From Agriotes lineatus (lineage: Eukaryota; Arthropoda; Insecta; Coleoptera; Elateridae), in NCBI GenBank assembly GCA_940337035.1, contig CALNHX010005210.1:1-64000 (forward strand): DNA of 64,000 nucleotides. The letters run 5' to 3'. The notes beneath the pieces are model-generated. The model saw only the letters and a program-made list of their open reading frames with translations, was not told the origin of the DNA and did not search any database. Of this stretch, positions 46,901-59,400 are shown one piece after another. The translations under genes were made by a program, and so were the position numbers. How positions within the stretch are numbered: the stretch's first letter is position 1; every line of letters starts with the position of its first letter.

Positions 46901-48750
46901 TAACGTCCCAGACGTCTTAAATGTCCCATATGTCCCTAACGTCCCAGACGTCTCAGATGTCCCATATGTCCTTAACGTCCCAGACGTTCCAGATGTCCCA
47001 TATGTTCCATATGTCCCTAAGGTCCCAGGCGTCCCAGATGTTCCATATGTCCCATATGTCTTATATGTCCCTAATGTCCAAGGCGTCCTAAATGTCCCAT
47101 ATGTCCTTAAAGTCCCAGACGTCCCAGACGTCTTAAATGTCCCATATGTCCTTAACGTCCCAGACGTCAGAGATGTCCCATATGTCCCTAACGTCCCAGA
47201 CGTCCCAGATGTCCCGTATGTCCCATACGTCCCTAATGTCCCAGGCATCCCAGAAGTCCCATATGTCCAATATGTCCCTAATGTCGCAGGCGTCCTAAAT
47301 GTCCCATATCTCCTTAACGTCCCAGATGTCCCAGACGTCCTAGATGTCCCATATGTCCTTAACGTCCCAGACGTCTCAGATGTCCCATATGTTTTTAACG
47401 TCCCAGACGTCCCAGATGTCCCATATGTCCCATATGTCCCTAATGTCCAAGGCGTCCTAGATGTCCCATATGTCAACGTCCCAGACGTCCCAGATGACCC
47501 ATATGTCCCTAACGTCCTAGACGTCCCAGATGTCCCAATTGTCTCATATATCCCTAATGTCCCAGGCGTATTAGATGTCCCATATGTCCCATATGTCCCT
47601 AATGTGCCTGGCGTCCTAAATGTCCCATATGTCCTTAACGTCCCAGACGTCCCAGACGTCCTAGATGTCCCATATGTCCTTAACGTCCCACACGTCCCAG
47701 ATGTCACAAATGTCCCTAACGTCCCAGAAGTCCCAGATGTCCCATGAGTCCCATATGTCTCTAATGTCCCAGACGTCCTAGATATTCCAAATGTCCCTAA
47801 CGTCCCAGACGTCCTAAATGTCCCATATGCCCCTAACGTCCCAGACGTCCCAGACGTTCTAGATGTCCCATATGTCCTTAACGTCCCAGACGTCCCAGAC
47901 GCTCTAGATGTCCCATATGTCCTTAACGTCCCAGATGTCCCATATGTCCTATATGTCCCTAATGTCCCAGGCGTCCTAGATATTCCATATGTCCCTAACG
48001 TCCCAGACGTCTTAAATGTCCCATATGTCCCTAACGTCCCAGACGTCTCAGATGTCCCATATGTCCTTAACGTCCCAGACGTCCCAGATGTCCCATATGT
48101 TCCATATGTCCCTAAGGTCCCAGGCGTCCCAGATGTTCCATATGTCCCATATGTCTTATATGTCACTAATGTCCAAGGCGTCCTAAATGTCCCATATGTC
48201 CTTAACGTCCCAGACGTCCCAAACGTCCTAAATGTCCCATATGTCCTTAACGTCCCAGACGTCAGAGATGTCCCATATGTCCCTAACGTCCCAGACGTCT
48301 CAGATGTTCCATATGTCCCATATGTCCCTTATGTCCCAGGCGTCCCAGAAGTCCCATATGTCCAATATGTCCCTAATGTCGCAGGCGTCCTAAATGTCCC
48401 ATATCTCCTTAACGTCCCAGACGTCCCAGACGTCCTAGATGTCCCATATGTCTTTAACGTCCCAGACGTCTCAGATGTCCCATATGTCCTTAACGTCCCA
48501 GACGTCCCAGATGTCCCATATGTTCCATATGTCCCTAATGTCCCAGGAGTCCTAAATGTCCCATATGTCCTTAACGTCCCAGACGTACCGGACGTCCTAA
48601 ATGTCGCATATGTCTCTAACGTCCCAGACGTCTCAGCTGTCCCGTATGTCCCTAACTTCCCAGACGTCCGAGTTGTCCTAGATGTCCCATATGTCCCTAT
48701 CGTCACAGACGTCCTAGATGTCCTATATGTTCCTAACGTCCCAGACGTCC
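43987..48750 (+). repeat. Minisatellite B segmental duplication, copy 1 (4764 bp)
   Basis: Begins at GATGTCCCATACCTCCTTAA and is followed directly by its duplicate at 48751. Landmarks in copy 1 (44847 GTGCCAGGCG, 43992 GTCCCATACC) recur 4764 bp downstream. It contains two six-base units GTCAAC (near 46423 and 47473); 4764 equals 530 nine-base units minus twice three bases, consistent with them. Confidence 0.9.
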
Positions 48751-51700
48751 CAGATGTCCCATACCTCCTTAACGTCCCAGACGTCTCAGACGTCCTAGAT
48801 GTCCCATATGTCCTTAACGTCGCAGACGTCCCAGATGTCCCATATGTCCAATATGTCCCTAATTTCGCAGGCGTCCTAAATGTCCCATACCTCCTTAACG
48901 TCCCAGACGTCCCAGACGTCCTAGATGTCCCATATGTCTTTAACGTCGCAGACGTCCCAGATGTCCCATATGTCCCATATGTCCCTAATGTTCGAGGCGT
49001 CCTAAATGTCCCATATGTCCTTAAAGTCCCAGACGTCCCAGACGTCCTAGATGTCCCATATGTCCTTAACGTCCCAGACGTCCCAGATGTCCCATATGTC
49101 CCATATGTCCCTAATGTCCCAGGCGTCCTAAATGTCAAATATGTCCTTAACGTCCCAGACGTCCCAGACGCCCTAGATGTCCCATATGCCCTTAACGTCC
49201 TAGACGTCCCAGACGTCCCAAATGTCCCATATGTTCCATATGTCCTTATCGTCCCAGACGTACCGGACGTCCTAAATGTCGCATATGTCTCTAACGTCCC
49301 AGACGTCCGAGATGTCGTAGATATCCCATATGTCCCTATCGTCACAGACGTCCTAGATGTCCTATATGTTCCTAACGTCCCAGACGTCCCAGATGTCCCA
49401 TATGTCCCTAAAGTCCCAGACGTCCCAGAAGTCCCATATGTTCCTAACGTCCCAGGCGTCCTAGATGTCCCATATGTCCTTAACGTCCCAGACGTCCCAG
49501 ATGACCCATATGTCCCTAACGTCCCAGACGTCCCAGATGTCCCAATTGTCTCATATATCCCTAATGTCCCAGGCGTATTAGATGTCCCATATGTTCCATA
49601 TGTTCCTAATGTGCCAGGCGTCCTAAATATCCCATATGTCCTTAACGTCCCGGACGTCCCAGACGTCCTAGATGTCCCATATGTCCTTGACGTCCCAGAC
49701 GTCCCAGATGTCCCAAATGTCCCTAACGTCCCAGAAGTCCCATATGTCCCATATGTCCCATATGTCCCTACTGTCCCAGGCGTCCTAGATATTCCAAATG
49801 TCCCTAACGTCCCAGACGTTATAAATGTCCCATATGTCCCTAACGTCCCAGACGTCCCAGACGTCCTAGATGTCCCATATGTCCTTAACGTCAAAGATGT
49901 CCCATATGTCCTACATGTCCCTAATGTCCCAGGCGTCCTAGATATTCTATATGTCCCTAACGTCCCAGACGTCTTAAATGTCCCATATGTCCCTAACGTC
50001 CCAGACGTATTAAATGTCCCATATGTCCCTAACGTCCCAGACGTTTCAGATGTCCCATATGTCCTTAACGTCCCAGACGTCTCAGATGTCCCATATGTTC
50101 CATATGTCTCTAATGTCCCAGGCGTCCCAGATGTTCCATATGTCCCATATGTCTTATATGTCCCTAATGTCCAAGGCGTCCTAAATGTCCCATATGTCCT
50201 TAACGTCCCAGACGTCCCAGACGTCCTAAATGTTCCATATGTCCTTAACGTCCCAGACGTCCCAGATGTCCCGTATGTCCCTAACGTCCCAGACGTCCCA
50301 GATGTCCCATATATCCCATATGTCCCTAATGTCCCGGGCGTCCCAGATGTCCCATATATCCAATATGTCCCTAATGTCGCAGGCGTCCTAAATGTCCCAT
50401 ATCTCCTAAACGTCCGACACGTCCCAGACGTCCTAGATGTCCCATATGTCCTTAACGTCCCAGACGTCCCAGATGTCCCATATGTCCTTAACGTCCCAGA
50501 CGTCCCAGATGTCCCATATTTTCCAAATGTCTTTAATGTCCCAGACGTCCCAGATGTTCCATATGTCCCATATGTCGCATATGTCTCTAGAGTCCAAGGC
50601 GTCCTAAATGTCCCATATGTCCTTAACGTCCCAGACGTCCAAGACCTCCTAGATGTCCCATATGTCCTTAACGTCCCAGACGTCCCAGATGTCCCATATG
50701 TTCCATATGTCTTTAATGTCCCAGGCGTCCCAGACGTTCCATATGTCCCATATGTCCCATATGTCCCTAAAGTCCAAGGCGTCCTAAATGTCCCATATGT
50801 CCTTAACATCCCAGACGTCCAAGACCTCCTAGATGTCCCATATGTCCTTAACGTCCCAGACGTCCCAGATGTCCCATATGTCCAATATGTCCCTAATGTC
50901 GCAGGCGTTCTAAATGTCCCATATCTCCTTAACGTCCCGGACGTCCCAGACGTCCTAGATGTCCCATATGTCCTTAACGTCCCGGACGTCCCAGACGTCC
51001 TAGATGTCCCATATGTCCTTAACGTCCCTGACGTCCCAGATGTTCCATATGTCTCATATGTCCCATATGTCCCTAATGTCCAAGGCGTCCTAGATGTCCC
51101 ATATGTCAACGTACCAGACGTCCCACATGACCCATATGTCCCTAACGTCCCAGACGTCCCAGATGTCCCAATTGTCTCATATATCCCTAATGTCCCAGGC
51201 GTATTAGATGTCCCATATGTCCCATATGTCCCTAATGTGCCAGGCGTCCTAAATGTCCCATATGTCCTTAACGTCCCAGACGTCCCAGATGTCCCAAATG
51301 TCCCTAACGTCCCAGAAGTCCCAGATGTCCCATATGTCCCATATGTCCCTAATGTCCCAGGCGTCCTAGATATTCCAAATGTCCCTAACGTCCCAGACGT
51401 CCTAAATGTCCCATATGCCTTTAACGTCCCAGACGTCCTAGACGTTCTAGATGTCTCATATGTCCTTAACGTCCCAGACGTCCCAGACGTTCTAGATGTC
51501 CCATATGTCCTTAACGTCCCAGATGTCCCATATGTCCCATATGTCCCTAATGTCCCAGGCGTCCTAGATATTCCATATGTCCCTAACGTCCCAGACGTCT
51601 TAAATGTCCCATATGTCCCTAACGTCCCAGACGTCTCAGATGTCCCATATGTCCTTAACGTCCCAGACGTTCCAGATGTCCCATATGTTCCATATGTCCC

Positions 51701-53430
51701 TAAGGTCCCAGGCGTCCCAGATGTTCCATATGTCCCATATGTCTTATATGTCCCTAATGTCCAAGGCGTCCTAAATGTCCCATATGTCCTTAACGTCCCA
51801 GACGTCCCAGACGTCTTAAATGTCCCATATGTCCTTAACGTCCCAGACGTCAGAGATGTCCCATATGTCCCTAACGTCCCAGACGTCCCAGATGTCCCGT
51901 ATGTCCCATACGTCCCTAATGTCCCAGGCGTCCCAGAAGTCCCATATGTCCAATATGTCCCTAATGTCGCAGGCGTCTTAAATGTCCCATATCTCCTTAA
52001 CGTCCCAGATGTCCCAGACGTCCTAGATGTCCCATATGTCCTTAACGTCCCAGACGTCTCAGATGTCCCATATGTTTTTAACGTCCCAGACGTCCCAGAT
52101 GTCCCATATGTCCCATATGTCCCTAATGTCCAAGGCGTCCTAGATGTCCCATATGTCAACGTCCCAGACGTCCCAGATGACCCATATGTCCCTAACGTCC
52201 TAGACGTCCCAGATGTCCCAATTGTCTCATATATCCCTAATGTCCCAGGCGTATTAGATGTCCCATATGTCCCATATGTCCCTAATGTGCCTGGCGTCCT
52301 AAATGTCCCATATGTCCTTAACGTCCCAGACGTCCCAGACGTCCTAGATGTCCCATATGTCCTTAACGTCCCACACGTCCAGATGTCACAAATGTCCCTA
52401 ACGTCCCAGAAGTCCCAGATGTCCCATGAGTCCCATATGTCTCTAATGTCCCAGACGTCCTAGATATTCCAAATGTCCCTAACGTCCCAGACGTCCTAAA
52501 TGTCCCATATGCCCCTAACGTCCCAGACGTCCCAGACGTTCTAGATGTCCCATATGTCCTTAACGTCCCAGACGTCCCAGACGTTCTAGATGTCCCATAT
52601 GTCCTTAACGTCCCAGATGTCCCATATGTCCCATATGTCCCTAATGTCCCAGGCGTCCTAGATATTCCATATGTCCCTAACGTCCCAGACGTCTTAAATG
52701 TCCCATATGTCCCTAACGTCCCAGACGTCTCAGATGTCCCATATGTCCTTAACGTCCCAGACGTCCCAGATGTCCCATATGTTCCATATGTCCCTAAGGT
52801 CCCAGGCGTCCCAGATGTTCCATATGTCCCATATGTCTTATATGTCACTAATGTCCAAGGCGTCCTAAATGTCCCATATGTCCTTAACGTCCCAGACGTC
52901 CCAAACGTCCTAAATGTCCCATATGTCCTTAACGTCCCAGACGTCAGAGATGTCCCATATGTCCCTAACGTCCCAGACGTCCCAGATGTTCCATATGTCC
53001 CATATGTCCCTTATGTCCCAGGCGTCCCAGAAGTCCCATATGTCCAATATGTCCCTAATGTCGCAGGCGTCCTAAATGTCCCATATCTCCTTAACGTCCC
53101 AGACGTCCCAGACGTCCTAGATGTCCCATATGTCTTTAACGTCCCAGACGTCTCAGATGTCCCATATGTCCTTAACGTCCCAGACGTCCCAGATGTCCCA
53201 TATGTTCCATATGTCCCTAATGTCCCAGGAGTCCTAAATGTCCCATATGTCCTTAACGTCCCAGACGTACCGGACGTCCTAAATGTCGCATATGTCTCTA
53301 ACGTCCCAGACGTCTCAGCTGTCCCGTATGTCCCTAACGTCCCAGACGTCCGAGATGTCCTAGATGTCCCATATGTCCCTATCGTCACAGACGTCCTAGA
53401 TGTCCTATATGTTCCTAACGTCCCAGACGT
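48751..53430 (+). repeat. Minisatellite B segmental duplication, copy 2 (81 bp and 1 bp deletions)
   Basis: Matches copy 1 unit by unit apart from scattered substitutions. It lacks the 81 bp (nine units) corresponding to 46117-46197, and one C near 52378 in CACACGTCCAGATG. The offset therefore falls from 4764 to 4683 and then 4682. The one-base loss ends the plus-strand 950-codon frame. Confidence 0.9.
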
Positions 53431-56400
53431 CCCAGATGTCCCATATGTCCCTAAAGTCCCAGACGTCCCAGAAGTCCCATATGTTCCTAACGTCCCAGGC
53501 GTCCTAGATGTCCCATATGTGATTAACGTCCCAGACGTCCCAGATGACCCATATGTCCCTAACGTCCCAGACGTTCCAGATGTCCCAATTGTCTCATATA
53601 TCCCTAATGTCCCAGGCGTATTAGATGTCCCATATCTCCTTAACGTCCCAGACGTCCCAGGCGTCCTAAATGTCCCATATGTCCTTAACGTTCCGGACGT
53701 CACAGACGTCCTAAATGTCCCATATGTCCTTAACGACCCAGACGTCCCAGATGTTCTATATGTCCCATATGTCCCTAATGTCCCAGGCGTCCCAGATGTC
53801 CCATATGTCCAATATGTCCCTAATGTCGCAGGCGTCCTAAATGTCCCATATCTCCTTAACGTCCCAGACGTCCCAGACGTCCTAAATGTCCCATATGTCC
53901 TTAACGTCCCTGACGTCCCAGATGTTCCATATGTCTCATATGTCCCATATGTCCCTAATGTCCAAGGCGTCCTAGATGTCCCATATGTCAACGTCCCAGA
54001 CGTCCCAGATGATCCATATGTCCCTAACGTCCCAGACGTCCCAAATGTCCCAATTGTCTCATATATCCCTAATGTCCCAGGCATATTAGATGTCCCATAT
54101 GTCCCATATGTCTTTAATGTGCCAGGCGTCCTAAATGTCCCATATGTCCTTAACGTCCCAGACGTCCCAGACGTCCTAGATGTCCCATATGTCCTTAACG
54201 TCCCAGACGTCCCAGATGTCCCAAATGTCCCTAACGTCCCAGAAGTCCTAGATGTCCCATATGTCCCATATGTCCCTAATGTCCCAGGCGTCCTAGATAT
54301 TCCAAATGTCCCTAACGTTCCAGACGTCCTAAATGTCCCATATGCCCCTAACGTCCCAGACGTCCCAGACGTTCTAGATGTCCCATATGTCCTTAACGTC
54401 CCAGACGTCCCAGACGTTCTAGATGTCCCATACGTCCTTAACGTCCCAGATGTCCCAGACGTCCTAAATGTCCCAAAAGTCCTTAACGTCCCAGACGTCA
54501 GAGATGTCCCATATGTCCCTAACGTCCCAGACGTCCCAGATGTCCCATATGTCCCATATGTCCCTAATGTCCCAGGCGTCCCAGAAGTCCCATATGTCCA
54601 ATATGTCCCTAATGTCGCAGGTGTCCTAAATGTCCCATATCTCCTTAACGTCCCAGACGTCCCAGACGTCCTAGATGTCCCATATGACCTTAACGTCCCA
54701 GACGTCTCAGATGTCCCATATGTCCTTAACGTCCTAGACGTCCCAGATGTCCCATATGTTCCATATGTCCCTAATGTCCCAGGCGTCCCAGATGTTCCAT
54801 ATGTCCCATATGTCCCTAATGTCCAAGGCGTCCTAAATGTCCCATATGTCCTTAACGCCCCAGACGTTCCAGATGTCCCATATGTCCCTAACGTCCCAGA
54901 CGTCCCAGATGTTTCATATATCCCATATGTCCCTAATGTCCCAGGCGTACCAGATGTCCCATATGTCCAATATGTCCCTAATATCGCAGGCGTCCTAAAT
55001 GTCCCATACCTCCTTAACGTCCCAGACGTCCCAGACGTCCTAGATGTCCCATATGTCCTTAACGTCGCAGACGTCCCAGATGTCCCATATGTCCCATATG
55101 TCCCTAATGTTCGAGGCGTCCTAAATGTCCCATATGTCCTTAACGTCCCAGACGTCCCAGACGTCCTAGATGTCCCATATGTCCTTAACGTCCCAGACGT
55201 CCCAGATGTCCGATATGTCCCATATGTCCCTAATGTCCCAGGCGTCCTAAATGTCCCATATGTCCTTAACGTCCCAGACGTCCCAGACGCCCTAGTTGTC
55301 CCATATGCCCTTAACGTCCCAGACGTCCCAGACGTCCCAAATGTCCCATATGTTCCATATGTCCCTAATGTCCCAGGCGTCACAGATGTCCCATATGCCC
55401 CATATGTCCCTAATGTCCCAGGAGTCCTAAATGTCCCATATGTCCTTAACGTCCCAGACGTACCGGACGTCCTAAATGTCGCATATGTCTCTAACGTCCC
55501 AGACGTCTCAGCTGTCCCGTATGTCCCTAACGTTCCAGACGTCCGAGATGTCCTAGATGTCCCATATGTCCCTATCGTCACAGACGTTCTAGATGTCCTA
55601 TATGTTCCTAACGTCCCAGACGTCCCAGATGTCCCATATGTCCCTAAAGTCCCAGACGTCCCAGAAGTCCCATATGTTCCTAACGTCCCAGGCGTCCTAG
55701 ATGTCCCATATGTCTTTAACGTCCCAGACGTCCCAGATGACCCATATGTCCCTAACGTCCCAGACGTCCCAGATGTCCCAATTGTCTTATATATCCCTAA
55801 TGTCCCAGGCGTATTAAATGTCCCATATGTTCCATATGTCCCTAATGTGCCAGGCGTCCTAAATATCCCATATGTCCTTAACGTCCCGGACGTCCCAGAC
55901 GTCCTAGATGTCCCATATGTCCTTAACGTCCCAGACGTCCCAGATGTCCCAAATGTCCCTAACGTCCCAGAAGTCCCAGATGTCCCATATGTCCCATATG
56001 TCCCTACTGTCCCAGGCGTCCTAGATATTCCAAATGTCCCTAACGTCCCAGACGTTATAAATGTCCCATATGTCCCTAACGTCCCAGACGTCCCAGACGT
56101 CCTAGATGTCCCATATGTCCTTAACGTCCCAGATGTCCCATATGTTCCACATGTCCCTAATGTCCCAGGCGTCCTAGATATTCTATATGTCCCTAACGTC
56201 CCAGACGTCTTAAATGTCCCATATGTCCCTAACGTCCCAGACGTCTTAAATGTCCCATATGTCCCTAACGTCCCAGACGTCTCAGATGTCCCATATGTCC
56301 TTAACGTCCCAGACGTCCCAGATGTCCCATATGTTCCATATGTCCCTAATGTCCCAGGCGTCCCAGATGTTCCATATGTGCCATATGTCTTATATGTCCC

Positions 56401-59400
56401 TAATGTCCAAGGCGTCCTAAATGTCCCAAATGTCCTTAACATCCCAGACGTCCTAGACGTCCTAAATGTCCCATATCTCCTTAACGTCCCAGACGTCCCA
56501 GATGTCCCGTATGTCCCTAACGTCCCAGACGTCCCAGATGTCCCATATATCCCATATGTCCCTAATGTCCCGGGCGTCCCAGATGTCCCATATGTCCAAT
56601 ATGTCCCTAATGTCGCAGGCGTCCTAAATGTCCCATATCTCCTAAACGTCCGACACGTCCCAGACGTCCTAGATGTCTCATATGTCCTTAACGTCCCAGA
56701 CGTCCCAGATGTCCCATATGTCCTAAACGTCCCAGACGTCCCAGATGTCCCATATGTTCCTTATGTCTTTAATGTCCCAGACGTCCCAGATGTTCCATAT
56801 GTCCCATATGTCCCATATGTCCCTAAAGTCCAAGGCGTCCTAAATGTCCCATATGTCCTTAACGTCCCAGACGTCCAAGACCTCCTAGATGTCCCATATG
56901 TCCTTAACGTCCCAGACGTCCCAGATGTCCCATATGTCGCTAACGACCCAGACGTCCCAGATGTTCTATATGTCCCATATGTCCCTAATGTCCCAGGCGT
57001 CCCAGATGTCCCATATATCCAATATGTCCCTAATGTCGCAGGCGTCCTAAATGTCCCATATCTCCTTAACGTCCCAGACGTCCCAGGCGTCCTAAATGTC
57101 CCATATGTCCTTAACGTCCCGGACGTCACAGACGTCCTAGATGTCCCATATGTCCTTAACGTCCCTGACGTCCCAGATGTTCCATATGTCTCATATGTCC
57201 CATATGTCCCTAATGTCCAAGGCGTCCTAGATGTCCCATATGTCAACGTCCCAGACGTCCCAGATGATCCATATGTCCCTAACGTCCCAGACGTCCCAAA
57301 TGTCCCAATTGTCTCATATATCCCTAATGTCCCAGGCATATTAGATGTCCCATATGTCCCATATGTCTTTAATGTGCCAGGCGTCCTAAATGTCCCATAT
57401 GTCCTTAACGTCCCAGACGTCCCAGACGTCCTAGATGTCCCATATGTCCTTAACGTCCCAGACGTCCCAGATGTCCCAAATGTCCCTAACGTCCCAGAAG
57501 TCCTAGATGTCCCATATGTCCCATATGTCCCTAATGTCCCAGGCGTCCTAGATATTCCAAATGTCCCTAACGTTCCAGACGTCCTAAATGTCCCATATGC
57601 CCCTAACGTCCCAGACGTCCCAGACGTTCTAGATGTCCCATATGTCCTTAACGTCCCAGACTTCCCAGACGTTCTAGATGTCCCATACGTCCTTAACGTC
57701 CCAGATGTCCCATATGTCCCATATGTCCCTAATGTCCCAGGCGTCCTAGATATTCCATATGTCCCTAACGTCCCAGACGTCTTAAATGTCTCATATGTCC
57801 CTAACGTCCCAGACGTCTCAGATGTCCCATATGTCCTTAACGTCCCAGACGTCCCAGATGTCCCATATGTTCCATATGTCCCTAAGGTCCCAGGCGTCCC
57901 AGATGTTCCATATGTCCCATATGTCTTATATGACCCTAATGTCCAAGGCGTCTTAAATGTCCCATATGTCCTTAACGTCCCAGACGTCTCAGACGTCCTA
58001 AATGTCCCATATGTCCTTAACGTCCCAGACGTCCCAGATGTACCATATGTCCCTAACGTCCCAGACGTCCTAAATGTCCCATATGCCCCTAACGTCCCAG
58101 ACGTCCCAGACGTCCTAGATGTCCCATATGTCCTTAACGTCCCAGACGTCTCAGATGTCCCATATGTCCTTAACGTCCCAGACGTCCCAGATGTCCCATA
58201 TGTTCCATATGTCCCTAATGTCCCAGGCGTCCCAGATGTTCCATATGTCCCATATGTCCCATATGTCCCTAATGTCCAAGGCGTCCTAAATGTCCCATAT
58301 GTCCTTAACGTCCCAGACGTCCCAGACCTCCTAGGTGTCCCATATGTCCTTAACGCCCCAGACGTCCCAGATGTCCCATATGTCCCTAACGTCTCAGACG
58401 TCCCAGATGTTCCATATATCTCATATGTCCCTAATGTCCCAGGCGTCCCAGAGGTCCCATATGTCCAATATGTCCCTAATATCGCAGGCGTCCTAAATGT
58501 CCCATACCTCCTTAACGTCCCAGACGTCCCAGACGTCCTAGATGTCCCATATGTCCTTAACGTCGCAGACGTCCCAGATGTCCCATATGTCCCATATGTC
58601 CCTAATGTTCGATGCGTCCTAAATGTCCCATATGTCCTTAACGTCCCAGACGTCCCAGATGTCCCATTTGTCCCTAATGTCCCAGGCGTCCCAGATGGCC
58701 CATATGCCCATATGCCCTAATGTCCCAGGCGTCCAAAATGTCCCATATGTCCTTAACGTCCCAGACGTCCCAGACGTCTTAGATGTCCCATATGTCCTTA
58801 ACGTCCCAGACTTCCAAGATGTCCCATATGTCCCTAGCATCCCAGACGTCCCAGATGTCCCATATGTCCCTTATGTCCCTAATGTCCCAGGCGTCCTAGA
58901 TGTTCCATATGTCCCTAACGTCCCAGACGTCCTAAATGTCCCATATGTCCCTAACGTCCCTAACGTTCTAGACGTCCCAGAAGTCCCATATGTTCCATTT
59001 GTCCCTAATGTCCCAGGCGTCCCAGATGTCCCATATGTCCCATATGTCCCTAATGTCCCAGGCGTCCTAAATGTTCCATATGTCCTTAACGTCCCAGACG
59101 TCCCAGATGTCCTAGATGTCCCATATGTCTCTAACGTCCCAGACTTCTTAGAAGTCCTATATGTCTCTAACGTCCCAGACGTCCCAGACGTCCCAGATGT
59201 CAAATATGTCTTATATGCCCCTAATGTCCCAGGCGTCCCAGATGTCCTATATGTCCCATATGTCACTAATGTCCCAGGCGTCCTAGATGTTCCACATGTT
59301 CCTAACGTCCCAGATGTCCCAGACGTCCTAGATGTCCCATATGCCCCTAACGTCCCTGACGTCCCAGACGTCCCAGATGTCCCATATGTCTTATATGCCC

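Noticed and set aside
42569..48166. Minus-strand 1865-codon frame of Gly-Thr-Ser/Leu/Tyr repeats
   Set aside because: It is a stop-free reading of 9 bp units, equally open frames exist on the other strand, and it runs into the antisense of the CR1/Jockey tail. No domain, signal peptide or splice structure is visible.
53519..58720. Plus-strand 1733-codon frame of Val-Pro-Asp repeats, and similar frames at 42894, 49611 and 58623
   Set aside because: Same cause: a period divisible by three without stop codons. Frames end at isolated one-base indels or substitutions and begin at arbitrary ATGs.
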